A DNA stretch of 64,000 nt from Corynebacterium meridianum. Its GTDB lineage: Bacteria; Actinomycetota; Actinomycetes; Mycobacteriales; Mycobacteriaceae. The notes under the pieces are model-generated. The model did no database searches. It worked only from the letters and a program-made list of their open reading frames with translations, and was not told where the DNA came from. This document shows, piece by piece, positions 16,565-26,678 of this stretch. Every line of letters begins with the position of its first letter. Position 1 is the stretch's first letter. Location of the stretch: NCBI RefSeq assembly GCF_016342265.1, contig NZ_JAEIOS010000011.1:558001-622000 (forward strand), written 5' to 3'. Position numbers and translations under genes: made by a program.

Positions 16565-18051
16565 TGGACGTCATCGTTTCCGGGCTAACCGTCAGCGCAC
16601 GGACAGGCACGGTGCTCGACGGGGTGGATCTCCGGATGGACGCAGGGGAAATCACGGCGCTGCTCGGTGGATCAGGGACCGGGAAGACCACACTCGCCCA
16701 CGCACTTCTCGGGCACATACCCCGGGGACTGACCGTGACAGCCGGTGACATCTCCTGTGGCGGCACGAACCCCCTGAAACTGTCCGGGCGCAAGCGACGG
16801 ACCTTCCTGCGACGTGCCGCCTACGTCGACCAGGATCCGGGGGCGGCACTCCCTCCCACGATGTCCGTCCGCGACATCCTCCGCCAACGACGTGCGTCGG
16901 GAGCCGGAAGTGCCCGCCCGGGCGATGACCGGATCCGCGAACTGCTGTCCGACATGGGGCTCGGCGACACCGCGGAGATACTCGACCGGACACCCGGCCA
17001 GCTGTCGGGTGGACAACGGCGCCGGGTGGGGGTAGCCGCGGGAATAGTCTCCGGACCGGAGCTGCTCATCGTCGATGAACCCACCGCCGGCGTCGACACC
17101 GCCTCCGTCGCCGACGTCATCGACACCATCCGGAGGGCCGTCGCCCGCACCGGAGCCACGTCACTGATCATCACCCACGACACCGAGGTGGCCGCGGCAC
17201 TGGCGGACCGCACGGTGCACCTCGAACGGGGCATCATCCGCGTCGGGCCGGCATCTCCAGCCACCACATCCACCAGAGACCTTCCGAATCTGATGGATCA
17301 GACGACCACGGCCACTGATTCCCCGGCGACCGCCCACGGTGGTCTCCGCGCCGCCGGTCTCTCCGTCGGATGGGCTGGAGGGCCGGTGACCGTCCCCGTC
17401 GATTTCACCGCACCGCACGGATGTATCACCGTCATCTCCGGACCATCAGGCTCCGGGAAATCGACGCTGTTGCGCACGCTGCTCGGTCTGCTCCCTCCCC
17501 GGAGCGGATCCGTGGACCTCGACGGCACACCACTCGCTCCCGTGTTGAGGCGACGACCACGATCGGTTCGGAGGTGTTTCGCCTGGATACCGCAGGAGGC
17601 GGAACTCGCCTTGAATCCCTCTGTGCCGGTCGCCCGGGCGCTTCGTGTCACCGGGGCTCCACGCGCGGAGATCGACGCTGTCCTCGCCATGCTCGATCTC
17701 GGAGACGTCGATGTCGCACGGGTGAAACCCGGTGACCTGTCGGGAGGCATGAGACAGCGGGTCTGCGTGGCGGCGGCGCTGCTCGCCCGGCCGGACGTCC
17801 TCGTGGCCGACGAGCCGACGTCAGCTCTCGACGGTGCGAGCGCCGAGCTGGTTCTCACCGCGCTGCGCCGCTGCGGTGAGCGGGGCGCCTGCGTGGTCTC
17901 GGCCAGCCACGATCCAAAGCTGCTGGAACTCGCCGATCGGGTGGTGTGCGTGGCTCCGGCGACCGGGTCCCACGGACCATCGGCAGCTAGCCCAGGATCC
18001 CCGGCCCCATCGTGGCCTTCAGGTCACCCATCAGGTTTCCGTCGCGGTTGA
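16564..18051 (+). CDS. Fused double ATPase of peptide/nickel-type ABC importer (DppDF/NikDE-like)
   Basis: This 495-residue protein carries two ABC ATPase domains in tandem. Domain 1 has Walker [10 protein letters not shown] (about 35-43), signature LSGGQRRR and Walker [13 protein letters not shown]. Domain 2 has GPSGSGKST (near 300), LSGGMRQR and [12 protein letters not shown]. Both look competent. Separate NikD/NikE proteins are the usual arrangement; fused versions occur in actinobacteria. The frame runs 65 bp into the 3' end of convergent dnaE. The last 20 or so residues (from PSAAS onward) are low-complexity and read antisense to dnaE, as if the native stop had been lost at a junction. 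It completes a five-gene plus-strand operon. Confidence 0.9.
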   Translation: MDVIVSGLTVSARTGTVLDGVDLRMDAGEITALLGGSGTGKTTLAHALLGHIPRGLTVTAGDISCGGTNPLKLSGRKRRTFLRRAAYVDQDPGAALPPTMSVRDILRQRRASGAGSARPGDDRIRELLSDMGLGDTAEILDRTPGQLSGGQRRRVGVAAGIVSGPELLIVDEPTAGVDTASVADVIDTIRRAVARTGATSLIITHDTEVAAALADRTVHLERGIIRVGPASPATTSTRDLPNLMDQTTTATDSPATAHGGLRAAGLSVGWAGGPVTVPVDFTAPHGCITVISGPSGSGKSTLLRTLLGLLPPRSGSVDLDGTPLAPVLRRRPRSVRRCFAWIPQEAELALNPSVPVARALRVTGAPRAEIDAVLAMLDLGDVDVARVKPGDLSGGMRQRVCVAAALLARPDVLVADEPTSALDGASAELVLTALRRCGERGACVVSASHDPKLLELADRVVCVAPATGSHGPSAASPGSPAPSWPSGHPSGFRRG

Positions 18052-21000
18052 CCCGCAGATGCTCCCCGAGGATCATCACCGTCGATTCATCGCCGTCGAC
18101 CAGGTTCAGGTACACGTCCGAGTCGCCCTTGTTCGCCATGAGCACCTGCTTGAGCTTCGCGATGGTGGGCATGGTGCACTGGTCGGTGCGGAGCGTGAGC
18201 CGCAGGGGAAGTCCGGCGCCGTTTCCCGGTCCGAGATCCGGGGTCTTCAGGTCGTCGCAGAACAGGCTCGTGCGGTCGTCCCTGATCGAGATGTGGGCCT
18301 TGGCGAGGATGATGTTGTCCTCTACGATCTGGGGCGCGACCAGTGCGTAGACCTTGTTGAACACGAGCAGCTCCACGGAGGCGCCGTTGTGGTCTTCCAC
18401 GGTGACGATCGCCCACGGGGAACCGTCCTTCTTGGAGAAGCGCCGGTCGACGGCGGAGATGATCCCGCCGATCTTGACTTCGGCCTTGTTCTTCAGTTCC
18501 CCGGCGAGGATCGTCGTGATCGGGGTGTCGGTCTGTGCCGCCAGTGCCTGCTCGAATCCGTCGAGCGGGTGCCCGGAGACGTAGAGTCCGAGCATCTCGC
18601 GTTCGAGGGCGAGCTCGTGCTTGCGTTCCCACTTCTCGTCCGGAACCTGCACCGCGAACGCGTTGGCGAGGGTCTCGTCCTCTCCCCCGAGGCCGGCGAA
18701 GAGATCGAACTGGCCCTTGTCCGCAGCTTTCTTCGTGGTGATGACTGAGTCCACGGCCTCCTCGTGGATCAGCATCAGCCCCTTGCGGGGATGCCCGAGG
18801 GAGTCGAACGCTCCGGCCTTGATGAGGGACTCGGTGACCCGCTTGGAGCAGGGACCGGTTTCGATCTTGTCCAGGTAATCGGAGAAGTTGGCGAACGTAC
18901 CCTTCTCCTTACGGGTCTTCACGATGGACTCGACGACGTCGGCACCGACGTTGCGGACCGCGCCGAGTCCGAAGCGGATGTCATCGCCCACGGACTGGAA
19001 GGTCAGCTGGGACTCGTTGACGTCCGGGGACAGCACGCGGATTCCGAGGTGCCGGCAGTCTGAGAGATAGATCGCGGACTTGTCCTTGTTGTCCGCGACG
19101 GAGGTCAGGAGGGCGGCCATGTACTCGGCGGTGTAGTTCGCCTTGAGGTAGCCCGTCCAGAAGCTGACCAATCCGTAGCCGGCGGCGTGCGACTTGTTGA
19201 ACGCGTACGCGGCGAACGGTTCGATGGTGTCCCAGAGCTTCTTGATCGCCTCGTCCGAGTAGCCGTTGGACCGCATGCCCGCCTGGAAGTTCACGAACTC
19301 CTTGGCGAGCACCTCGGGCTTCTTCTTGCCCATGGCCTTCCGGAATCCGTCGGCCTGGCCGGCGGTGTAGTTCGCCAGTTTCTGGGAGATACGCATGATC
19401 TGCTCCTGGTACACGATCAGACCGTAGGTGTCCTCCAGGATCTCCTTGAGCGGTTCCTCCAGCTCCGGGTGGATCGGGGTGATCGGCTGGCGGCCGTTCT
19501 TCCGGTCCGCGTAGTCCCAGTGCGCGTTCATTCCCATCGGGCCCGGGCGGTAGAGCGCGAGAGCGGCGACGATGTCGTCGAAGCCGGTAGGTTCCATGCG
19601 TTTCAGCAGTTCACGCATGCCGCCGGAGTCGAGCTGGAACACCCCGAGGGTGTCGCCACGGGCGAGCAGCTTGTAGGTCTCCTCGTCGTCCGTGGTCAGT
19701 GCCTCGAGATCGATGTCGATGCCGCGGTTGGCCTTGATGTTCTCGATGCAGTCGCCGATGACGGTGAGGTTGCGCAGACCGAGGAAGTCCATCTTCAGCA
19801 GCCCGATGGCCTCGCAGGAGGGGTAGGGCCAGCCGGTGATGATCGCACCGTCCTGGGCGCGTTTCCACATCGGGATGCAGTCGAGCAGCGGGACACTGGC
19901 CATGATCACGGCGCAGGCGTGGACACCGGCCTGGCGGATGACGCCCTCGAGACCGCGTGCGGTGTCGTAGATGGCGCGCACGTCGGGGTCGTTCTCGATG
20001 AGGGTGCGCACCTCCTGTGCCTCCCCGTAGCGCTCGTGCGAGGGATCCATGATCCCGGACAGCGGGATGTCCTTGGCCTGCTGCGCCGGTGGAAGCGCCT
20101 TGGTGATGCGGTCTGCGATCTGGTAGCCGGGCTGGCCGAACTGCACACGCGCGGAGTCCTTCAGCGCCTGCTTCGTCTTCACCGTTCCGAAGGTGATCAC
20201 CTGGGCGACCTTGTCCTCGCCCCACTTGTCCGCCGCGTAGCGGATCATCTCGCCCCGGCGGCGGTCGTCGAAGTCGATGTCGATGTCGGGGGCGGAGGGG
20301 CGTTCCGGGTTGAGGAACCTCTCGAAGAGCAGGTCGTGCTCGATGGGGTCGATGTTGGTGATGGTCAGGGCGTAGGCGACGAGAGAGCCGGCGGCGGAAC
20401 CACGGCCCGGGCCGACCCGGATCCCGACGGAGCGGGCGTGCTTGATCAGCTCGGCGACGATGAGGAAGTAGGAGGGGTAGCCCTTGCCGTCGATCACGTC
20501 GATCTCGTACGTCGCGCGGTCGAGATAGACCTGCGGCACCTGACCCCCGTTGAAGCGTTCCTTCAGCCCCTCCATCACCTCGTGGGTGAGCCAGGAGGTG
20601 GGGGTGTATCCGTCGGGGACGGTGGCGATGGGCATGCGGTCATGGGTGTGCGGTGTCCACAGCTCGCTGTAGTCCTGCACCCGCTCCGCGATGAGCAGGG
20701 TATTGTCGCAGGCCCCCGGGACGGTGCTGTCCCACATGGAGCGCATCTCCGCGGCGGACTTGATGTAGTAGCCGTCGCCGCCGAATTTGAACCGGTCCTC
20801 GTCGTGCAGGGTCTTGCCGGTCTGCACGCAGAGCATGGCCTCGTGGGCCTTGGCCTGGTCCTTGACGACGTAATGGCAGTCGTTCGTCACCAACGGCGGC
20901 AGGTCGAGGCGCTTGCCGATCTCCAGCAGCTCGCTGCGCACCCGGGTCTCGATGTCGATCCCGTGGTCCATCAGCTCGAGGAAGTAGTTGTCCCGGCCGT

Positions 21001-21544
21001 AGATGTCATGCCACATCGCCGCGGCCTCGAGCGCCTGGTCGAACTGCCCGAGACGCAGGCGGGTCTGGACGTCACCGGACGGGCAGCCGGTGGTGGCGAT
21101 GATGCCGGTGGCGTTCTCGGCGATGAGGTCGGCGTCCATGCGGGGCCACTTGCCGAGCTGCCCCTCGTAGGACGCCATCGACGACAGGTAGAAGAGGTTG
21201 CGCAGGCCGGTGGCGTTCTCCGCGATCATCGTCTGGTGCAGGTACGCGCCGGAGGCCGAGACGTCGTCGGACTTCTGGTGGGGCTCGCCCCAGCGGACAC
21301 GTTGCTTGTTGAACCGGGATTCGGGGGCGAGGTACGCCTCGATGCCGATGATCGGTTTGATGCCGGCATCCGTCATGGCGTGGTAGAACGCATCCGAGCC
21401 GAACATGTTGCCGTGGTCGGTCATGCCGACCGCGGGCATCTTCTGTCGGGCGACCTCCTCGGCTAACAGGTCCACCTTGGCCATGCCGTCGAGCATGGAG
21501 TATTCCGTGTGGTTGTGCAGGTGGACGAAGGAGGAGCCGCTCAT
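17987..21544 (-). CDS. dnaE: DNA polymerase III alpha subunit DnaE1
   Basis: This 1185-residue replicative polymerase has an N-terminal PHP domain opening [15 protein letters not shown] (about 5-20). The catalytic aspartates are in PDIDIDFDD (about 418-426), followed by the polymerase core, a tandem HhH region and a C-terminal OB fold ([19 protein letters not shown]). Length is normal for the corynebacterial enzyme. I chose the ATG at 21544 (MSGSSFVHL) rather than an upstream start at 21595. TAGACT (21553-21558) lies 8 nt before it, suggesting a leaderless transcript. Its 3' end overlaps the ABC ATPase gene by 65 bp on the opposite strand. Confidence 0.97.
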   Translation of the reverse strand: MSGSSFVHLHNHTEYSMLDGMAKVDLLAEEVARQKMPAVGMTDHGNMFGSDAFYHAMTDAGIKPIIGIEAYLAPESRFNKQRVRWGEPHQKSDDVSASGAYLHQTMIAENATGLRNLFYLSSMASYEGQLGKWPRMDADLIAENATGIIATTGCPSGDVQTRLRLGQFDQALEAAAMWHDIYGRDNYFLELMDHGIDIETRVRSELLEIGKRLDLPPLVTNDCHYVVKDQAKAHEAMLCVQTGKTLHDEDRFKFGGDGYYIKSAAEMRSMWDSTVPGACDNTLLIAERVQDYSELWTPHTHDRMPIATVPDGYTPTSWLTHEVMEGLKERFNGGQVPQVYLDRATYEIDVIDGKGYPSYFLIVAELIKHARSVGIRVGPGRGSAAGSLVAYALTITNIDPIEHDLLFERFLNPERPSAPDIDIDFDDRRRGEMIRYAADKWGEDKVAQVITFGTVKTKQALKDSARVQFGQPGYQIADRITKALPPAQQAKDIPLSGIMDPSHERYGEAQEVRTLIENDPDVRAIYDTARGLEGVIRQAGVHACAVIMASVPLLDCIPMWKRAQDGAIITGWPYPSCEAIGLLKMDFLGLRNLTVIGDCIENIKANRGIDIDLEALTTDDEETYKLLARGDTLGVFQLDSGGMRELLKRMEPTGFDDIVAALALYRPGPMGMNAHWDYADRKNGRQPITPIHPELEEPLKEILEDTYGLIVYQEQIMRISQKLANYTAGQADGFRKAMGKKKPEVLAKEFVNFQAGMRSNGYSDEAIKKLWDTIEPFAAYAFNKSHAAGYGLVSFWTGYLKANYTAEYMAALLTSVADNKDKSAIYLSDCRHLGIRVLSPDVNESQLTFQSVGDDIRFGLGAVRNVGADVVESIVKTRKEKGTFANFSDYLDKIETGPCSKRVTESLIKAGAFDSLGHPRKGLMLIHEEAVDSVITTKKAADKGQFDLFAGLGGEDETLANAFAVQVPDEKWERKHELALEREMLGLYVSGHPLDGFEQALAAQTDTPITTILAGELKNKAEVKIGGIISAVDRRFSKKDGSPWAIVTVEDHNGASVELLVFNKVYALVAPQIVEDNIILAKAHISIRDDRTSLFCDDLKTPDLGPGNGAGLPLRLTLRTDQCTMPTIAKLKQVLMANKGDSDVYLNLVDGDESTVMILGEHLRVNRDGNLMGDLKATMGPGILG

Positions 21545-21684
21545 GGCCGCATAGTCTAACCGCCGGGAGGGTCCCCGGCGAGGGCCCCAGGTCACGGCCC
21601 CACCCCGTGGGTGACAACGGTGTCATTCGCCGATCCACGGGACATCCGTGGGCTACCGGGGCCGACACGGGTAGTGTGTTCCGA

Positions 21685-22575
21685 ATGATATTCGGGGTTC
21701 TCGCCTACCTGCTCTGGGGTTCCTTCGCCGCCTACTTCCCGTTGCTGAAACCCGCCTCGCCGCTGGAGATCCTGGCGCACCGCATCGTGTGGACCGCGCT
21801 CGTGATGTTCCTCGTCCTCGGCGTGACCCGCGGGATACCGGTTCTGCGCCGGGCGGACCGCAGGACCTGGGGGACGATCGCCGGGGCGGCGGTGCTCATC
21901 GCGCTGAACTGGCTGGTCTACGTCATCGCGGTGAACACCGGGCACGTCTCGGAGGCGGCTCTCGGCTACTTCATCAATCCCCTCGTGAGTGTGGCGATGG
22001 GCATGATCTTCCTGAAGGAGCGGCTGCGGCCGGCGCAGAAGGTCTCGGTGGCGATCGCGGTCGTCGCGGTGCTCATCCTCACGGTCGTCGGCGGTGAGCC
22101 CCCACTGCTCGGGCTGACCCTCGCGGTGACCTTCGGCGCCTACGGCCTGCTCAAGAAGCGGGTCGGTGTCCCGGCGACGGCCTCCCTCGCCGGGGAGACC
22201 CTCGTGCTCCTACCCCTCGCGGTCGGGTACCTCGTATTCCTCGGCGTCCGCGGTGGGGGGAGCCGCACCGGGTACGGCACGGGCCACACGCTGATCCTGA
22301 TGAGCACCGGGGTCGTCACCGCGGTACCGCTGCTGCTGTTCGGGATGGCGGCCAGCCGCATCCCGTTGGCGACGATCGGCATGCTCCAGTACATGACCCC
22401 GTCGATCCAGATGCTGTGGGCGGTGCTCATCGTCGACGAGACGCTCTCCCCCGTGCGGTGGGTGGGTTTCTGCATCATCTGGGTCTCGGTGGCGATCTAC
22501 CTCGGTGACCTCGTGGCGCAGCAGCGGTCCAGGCATCGCGCGGCTCCCGCAGCGGAGGATGTCACTCCGGTCTGA
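21685..22575 (+). CDS. rarD: RarD family EamA-type transporter
   Basis: This 296-residue inner-membrane protein has ten TM helices in two EamA repeats. The N-terminal signature reads GVLAYLLWGSFAAYFPLL and is followed by EILAHRIVWT, diagnostic of RarD. The second repeat carries PLATIGMLQYMTPSIQ. RarD was named from chloramphenicol sensitivity but its substrate is unsettled. The ATG at 21685 follows TAGTGT (21672-21677) by 7 nt, so the mRNA is probably leaderless; a GTG at 21676 is less likely. Divergent from dnaE; its 3' end overlaps the next, convergent gene by 14 bp. Confidence 0.88.
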   Translation: MIFGVLAYLLWGSFAAYFPLLKPASPLEILAHRIVWTALVMFLVLGVTRGIPVLRRADRRTWGTIAGAAVLIALNWLVYVIAVNTGHVSEAALGYFINPLVSVAMGMIFLKERLRPAQKVSVAIAVVAVLILTVVGGEPPLLGLTLAVTFGAYGLLKKRVGVPATASLAGETLVLLPLAVGYLVFLGVRGGGSRTGYGTGHTLILMSTGVVTAVPLLLFGMAASRIPLATIGMLQYMTPSIQMLWAVLIVDETLSPVRWVGFCIIWVSVAIYLGDLVAQQRSRHRAAPAAEDVTPV

Positions 22576-23140
22576 CCACCGGCTGAACCCCGATCCGGCC
22601 CCACGCAGCATCCGGGGGCAGCACCTCGACCGCGAGCACCTCCGGTTCCCCGGCGAGGACGCGGAGAGCCCTCCCGTCGTCCCAGACGACCACGCCACGC
22701 AACCGCCGGTCCGGCAGAGTGCCGCCGTCGCCGAGGGAGTGTCCGATGAGGTTCAGGGTGCGGTCGAACACCTCTTCCCGCCCTTCCGCACCGGTGGGTT
22801 CGGGCAGCGCCACGGGGACCGCACCATCCAGGACGAGCGCGTTGACCCGCCCGATGTCGGCCTGCTCCAGGACCCGTGCCGCATCCGCGGCGGGCTGCAG
22901 CTCGCGGAACGTCACGAGCGCGAAGCCATCGTCGTCGTCCGGGGTCACCGCGAGGCTGTCTCCGGCGCGGGCGAGGTAGTCGTCCAGGGATTCACCGTGG
23001 TACCGGCCGAGGACATCCCCGTTGACCGGCATCGGTTTGGCCACCCGGTCCGAGGTGGACAGCCAGGCGACGGCACCGATGAGCGCGGCGATGCTGACCA
23101 CCGCGACACCGGTCCGGATCCGATCCACGTCCATGCCCAT
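22562..23140 (-). CDS. Membrane-anchored hypothetical protein
   Basis: This 192-residue protein has one N-terminal TM (about residues 10-30: TGVAVVSIAALIGAVAWLS) and an exported domain of mixed alpha/beta character. The domain is rich in Asp and Glu, with the phrases GESLDDYLARAGDSLAV and DRRLRGVVVWDDGRALRVLA. I recognise no catalytic motif. It lies directly upstream of the pseudouridine synthase on the same strand (20-bp gap reading 23161 to 23140), so it is the last gene of an lspA-rlu operon. ATG codons at 23140 and 23134 are both possible. Confidence 0.7.
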   Translation of the reverse strand: MGMDVDRIRTGVAVVSIAALIGAVAWLSTSDRVAKPMPVNGDVLGRYHGESLDDYLARAGDSLAVTPDDDDGFALVTFRELQPAADAARVLEQADIGRVNALVLDGAVPVALPEPTGAEGREEVFDRTLNLIGHSLGDGGTLPDRRLRGVVVWDDGRALRVLAGEPEVLAVEVLPPDAAWGRIGVQPVVRPE

Positions 23141-23160
23141 TTTCTGCCTCCGGGTGTCTT

Positions 23161-24090
23161 CTACGACTGCCTCAGGATGTCCAGCGCCTGCTGCAGGTCA
23201 TCCGGGTAGGGCGAGACGATCTCCATCGCCCGGCCGTCGGCTGGATGGGTGAATCCGAGGGAGACGGCGTGCAGCCACTGGCGGTCGAGGCCGAGCCGTT
23301 TGCTGAGGTTCGGGTCCGAGCCGTACATCGGGTCCCCGCAGCACGGATGGTGCAACGCGGAGAAGTGGACACGGATCTGGTGGGTGCGGCCGGTCTCCAG
23401 GTGGACGTCGAGGAGCGAGGCCTCACGGAACGCCTCGATCGTCGAGTAGTGGGTCACCGAGTGCTTGCCGTCACTACGCACGCAGAACCGCCAGCCGGCG
23501 GACGGATGCCTGCCGATGGGCGCCTCGATGGTGCCGGTCGACGGATCGGGGTGGCCCTGCACGAGCGCGTGGTAGGTCTTGGTCACGGTGCGGTCCCGGA
23601 ACGCGCGTTTGAGGTGGGTGTACGCCCGCTCGCTGGCGGCGACGACCATGACACCGGAGGTACCGACGTCGAGACGCTGCACGATGCCCTTGCGTTCCGG
23701 TGGCCCCGAGGTGGAGATCCGGAAGCCGGCGGCGGCCAGTCCGCCCACCACGGTCGGCCCCTCCCAACCGACGGTCGGGTGCGCTGCGACCCCGACGGGC
23801 TTGTTAACGGCGATGACGTCGTCGTCGGAGTAGAGGATGTCCATGCCCTCGACGAGTTCCTCCCTGGGATGCAGGGGGCGCTCTGGTTCGGGCAGCGTGA
23901 CGTCGAGCCAGTCGCCTGCTGTCAGCCGGTCGGATTTCCCGACCGCGCGCCCGTCGACGAGGATGTCGCCGGCGGCGGCCAGATCGGCGACCGTGGTGCG
24001 GGACAGACCGAGGAGCTTCGCCAGTCCGGCGTCGACGCGCATACCGGCGAGGCCGTCGGGGACGGGGAGTTGGCGGGAGGGCCGGGTCAT
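23161..24090 (-). CDS. RluA/RluD family pseudouridine synthase
   Basis: This 309-residue enzyme has an N-terminal S4 RNA-binding domain ([20 protein letters not shown], then [18 protein letters not shown]) and the RluA catalytic core. The conserved motif is [13 protein letters not shown] with the nucleophile Asp near residue 135. It also has [12 protein letters not shown], the second family signature. By family it makes pseudouridines in 23S rRNA; RluD is the nearest guess. The ATG at 24090 overlaps the lspA stop as ATGA, so the two are translationally coupled, a common bacterial pairing. Confidence 0.93.
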   Translation of the reverse strand: MTRPSRQLPVPDGLAGMRVDAGLAKLLGLSRTTVADLAAAGDILVDGRAVGKSDRLTAGDWLDVTLPEPERPLHPREELVEGMDILYSDDDVIAVNKPVGVAAHPTVGWEGPTVVGGLAAAGFRISTSGPPERKGIVQRLDVGTSGVMVVAASERAYTHLKRAFRDRTVTKTYHALVQGHPDPSTGTIEAPIGRHPSAGWRFCVRSDGKHSVTHYSTIEAFREASLLDVHLETGRTHQIRVHFSALHHPCCGDPMYGSDPNLSKRLGLDRQWLHAVSLGFTHPADGRAMEIVSPYPDDLQQALDILRQS

Positions 24091-24620
24091 GCGGCCACCT
24101 CCGTGGCCCGTGACTCGGCGCGGGCGTCCAGCAGCGCGGACAGCAGGAACACGGCCACCCCGACGGTGATGCACGAGTCCGCCACGTTGAACACCGCGAA
24201 ATCCCCCACTGAGATGAAGTCGACGACATGCCCGACGAAGAAACCGGGGTCCCGGAACAACCGGTCGGTGAGATTTCCGGCCGCACCGCCGGCGACGAGT
24301 GCGAGGCCGAGGGCCGCGAGCCGCCCGTCCACCCGGGGCGAGTGCCAGAGGATCCCCACGACGAAGATCAACTGGATGGCGGCGAACACCCACGTGAACG
24401 ACGTACCGAAGGAGAATGCGGCCCCGGGATTGAACACCAGGTGGAACCGGAACCAGTCGCCGATCAGTGGCACGACCTCGCCGGGTTCCATCCCGGCGAG
24501 GATCAGGGCCTTGGAGAGTTGGTCCACGGCAGCGGCAACGACAATCACCACGACCGTGAACACCAGATATCCCTTATTTCGCCTCACCTTGTCAGTCACC
24601 TTGTCAGTCACGGTGACCAT
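24087..24620 (-). CDS. lspA: Lipoprotein signal peptidase II
   Basis: This roughly 177-residue aspartyl protease with four TM helices cleaves prolipoproteins before the lipidated Cys. The catalytic regions are [12 protein letters not shown] (Asp near 118) and [11 protein letters not shown] (Asp near 146). NPGAAFSFG is the other conserved block. The first ATG is at 24620; an upstream TTG would add seven residues. The N-terminus contains a tandem 12-nt repeat encoding TDKVTDKV. It should process the lipoproteins encoded at 13264, 24689 and 26439. Confidence 0.94.
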   Translation of the reverse strand: MVTVTDKVTDKVRRNKGYLVFTVVVIVVAAAVDQLSKALILAGMEPGEVVPLIGDWFRFHLVFNPGAAFSFGTSFTWVFAAIQLIFVVGILWHSPRVDGRLAALGLALVAGGAAGNLTDRLFRDPGFFVGHVVDFISVGDFAVFNVADSCITVGVAVFLLSALLDARAESRATEVAA

Positions 24621-24688
24621 CTTCCCCCAAAACCGCCGCAAAACCCACTCGATCGCCCACCGTCCCGGGGAGCGGTACCGTTGACGGG

Positions 24689-25747
24689 GTGAGACTCTCC
24701 CCCAACAAGACGAAACGCCGTATCCGCATGTTCTGCGTGTCCGCCGTGGCGGCGACCGCCCTCGTCGCCTGCTCCGACGGTGACGGCGGCCCGGATCCGG
24801 CGACGCAGTCGGACGGCCAGATCAGCGGAGACACCGTCCGTATCGACCTCGATCCGCCCCGCGTCACTCTCCTCGATCCGGGATCCGCCCGGCAGGTTCT
24901 CTCCTATGGGGTCCCGGACGCGGACGCTCCGACCCAGGAACTCCCGGTGAGGTTCGGCGGTGGCTTCACCACGCTCGTCGACTCCGGTGCCGGAACGCCG
25001 CCCCATCCTCCCGCGGAACCGGACGGACTCCCCGTTCTCGACGTCGACGCGCAGGCCACGGTGCGCGCGGTGGACGGCGAGAAGGTCACGGCGGGTGAGA
25101 CGGGTGCGACCCGTCAGGTCACGGTGATCGCGGGGTCGCCCCGGTTCTCCGGTGGCACGACGACGCTGCGTTCCGGGGAGGACCCCGACGTCGACTGGGA
25201 CGCCGAACTCGCGGGAGCCGACGGGTTCACCGTGAGCTACGCGACGACCCCGTCGGGTAAGCCGGTCTCGATGTCCCTGCACGCCCCGGATTCCGCATCA
25301 GACATCGGACGCGCGGGGATGGAGTCCAGATTGGGCAATCTCGTCACCCTCGCGGTGGTGTTCCCCGACGAGCCGGTGGGCCCGGGCGCCCGGTGGACCG
25401 TCGAGAGCCGGATCACCGGCTCGACCACCATGCTGCAGACGATGACCTACACGCTCACCGAGCTCGACGGGCGGACGGTGGGGATGGATGTCGAGGTGGA
25501 TCAGCGCCCCAGCATCGGCGCACTGTCACTCGACGCGCTGGCACCGCAGGGTGACTCCGATGGTGCCGCGGGCGAGTTACGCGTCGAGAGCGCGGAGACC
25601 TCCTCCACCGGGCATCTGGAACTCGATCTCGACGACCCGCTGCCGCGGTCCGGCGGTGTCGCCTTCACCACCCGGGTCATCTACGCCGGGGACGGGTCCG
25701 ACGTCCGCGTGGTCCAGGACAGCCACACGGCGGTCCACTTCGACTGA
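24689..25747 (+). CDS. Putative lipoprotein of unknown function
   Basis: This 352-residue protein has a basic N-terminus, a hydrophobic stretch and the lipobox LVAC with Cys28, followed by an Asp/Gly-rich linker. The rest is predicted beta-rich, with VGPGARWTVESRITGSTT followed by TYTLTELDGRTVGMDVEV. This is a pattern seen in an uncharacterised actinobacterial lipoprotein family. The GTG start at 24689 lies 7 nt after TACCGT (24676-24681), so the mRNA may be leaderless. Divergent from lspA, and ends at a strong terminator. No enzymatic motif is visible. Confidence 0.78.
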   Translation: MRLSPNKTKRRIRMFCVSAVAATALVACSDGDGGPDPATQSDGQISGDTVRIDLDPPRVTLLDPGSARQVLSYGVPDADAPTQELPVRFGGGFTTLVDSGAGTPPHPPAEPDGLPVLDVDAQATVRAVDGEKVTAGETGATRQVTVIAGSPRFSGGTTTLRSGEDPDVDWDAELAGADGFTVSYATTPSGKPVSMSLHAPDSASDIGRAGMESRLGNLVTLAVVFPDEPVGPGARWTVESRITGSTTMLQTMTYTLTELDGRTVGMDVEVDQRPSIGALSLDALAPQGDSDGAAGELRVESAETSSTGHLELDLDDPLPRSGGVAFTTRVIYAGDGSDVRVVQDSHTAVHFD

Positions 25748-25750
25748 ACC

Positions 25751-25811
25751 CGGCGACGCACCGCGCCCGGCCCCCTTCCTCCGAAGGTGGGACGGGCGCG
25801 GTGCGTCGCCG
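25751..25811. terminator. Strong bidirectional terminator
   Basis: A perfect 19-bp stem, CGGCGACGCACCGCGCCCG (25751-25769) paired with 25793-25811, has a 23-nt loop. It sits between two convergent lipoprotein genes and can serve both. There is no T-tract, but the stem is very GC-rich. Confidence 0.8.
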
Positions 25812-25836
25812 CCGGTGTGGCGGCTCCCCTGATCGA

Positions 25837-26439
25837 CTACTGGGCCGGGGCTTCTCCGGCCGGTGCCTCAGCCGGGGCCTCGGCGGGCGCGGCCGGGTCG
25901 AGCGCAGGTACTTCCTCGGCACCTGCATCGATGCACATCGGCGGGACCTGCTCCGGGGGAACGGTGTTGGTGATGAGGGTGCACGCCCAGCTCTGGGAGA
26001 GCTGCCAGGTTCCGTCGACGTAGACGAACTCGACGTTCTCGGCGACCTGGCTGGGTCGGTCCGGGAGGGTGAAGTTCACGGTGGCGAGGACGGTGTCGTT
26101 CTCATAACCTGGCAGGACCGGGGGAACCACCTGGAAGTCGGCGCCGGATTCCTGCTTGGAGCGGGTCATCGTCTCGAACAGCTCGGGAGCGTTCTCCCCG
26201 CCCTGAACGGTACGGATCTTCTCCTCGACGGAGGCGTCGGGGTTGGTCGCCGTGGCGAGAATGGCGTTGAGTTCCTCGGCGGTCGGCTGTTCCGGAATCG
26301 CTGCCGCGGCGGAACCCGGAGCCGTACTGGAGGACGCCGGGGCGGTGGTGTCCGGTGCCTCATCGTCGCCGGAACAGGCGACGAGTGACAGGGCTGCGGC
26401 CACCGCTGCTGCGGGGGCCAGGTGCTTGAGAATATTCAC
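25837..26439 (-). CDS. Mtb12-like secreted lipoprotein (low-molecular-weight antigen family)
   Basis: This 200-residue lipoprotein starts at GTG 26439 with GAGGAGA upstream; the frame extends to 26487, but the lipoprotein signal fits this start. The signal ends in the lipobox LVAC with Cys22, followed by a Thr/Ala/Ser linker. The Mtb12-like domain (about residues 50-165: PTAEELNAILATATNPDAS, later YVDGTWQLSQSWACTLI) resembles mycobacterial secreted antigens of unknown role. The Ala/Pro/Glu-rich tail has short APAEAPAEAPAGEAPA repeats. Upstream about 120 bp is gene-free and must hold its promoter. Confidence 0.85.
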   Translation of the reverse strand: MNILKHLAPAAAVAAALSLVACSGDDEAPDTTAPASSSTAPGSAAAAIPEQPTAEELNAILATATNPDASVEEKIRTVQGGENAPELFETMTRSKQESGADFQVVPPVLPGYENDTVLATVNFTLPDRPSQVAENVEFVYVDGTWQLSQSWACTLITNTVPPEQVPPMCIDAGAEEVPALDPAAPAEAPAEAPAGEAPAQ

Positions 26440-26678
26440 GTTGTCTCCTCGTGGGGTAGGACGCCCGGTACCTCGTTCAGTGTCCACGGTCGGGTGCTGC
26501 GGGGCCCGAGGCAGGGACTGGGCCCACGGCGGATCCCGTGGCGGGCGTACGCGACACTGATCCTAACAGTGTGCCTGATGTAAACAGAAGTTACGCAAGT
26601 TGCCGTAGTTACGAGGGGCTCATTGGCAGTCTCTGCGCTCTGCGGGTTTTGTGCACCGGATGTGGCAGTCTTGTTCCC

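Noticed and set aside
19187..21466. 759-codon plus-strand frame
   Set aside because: It is wholly antisense to dnaE, whose motifs are intact.
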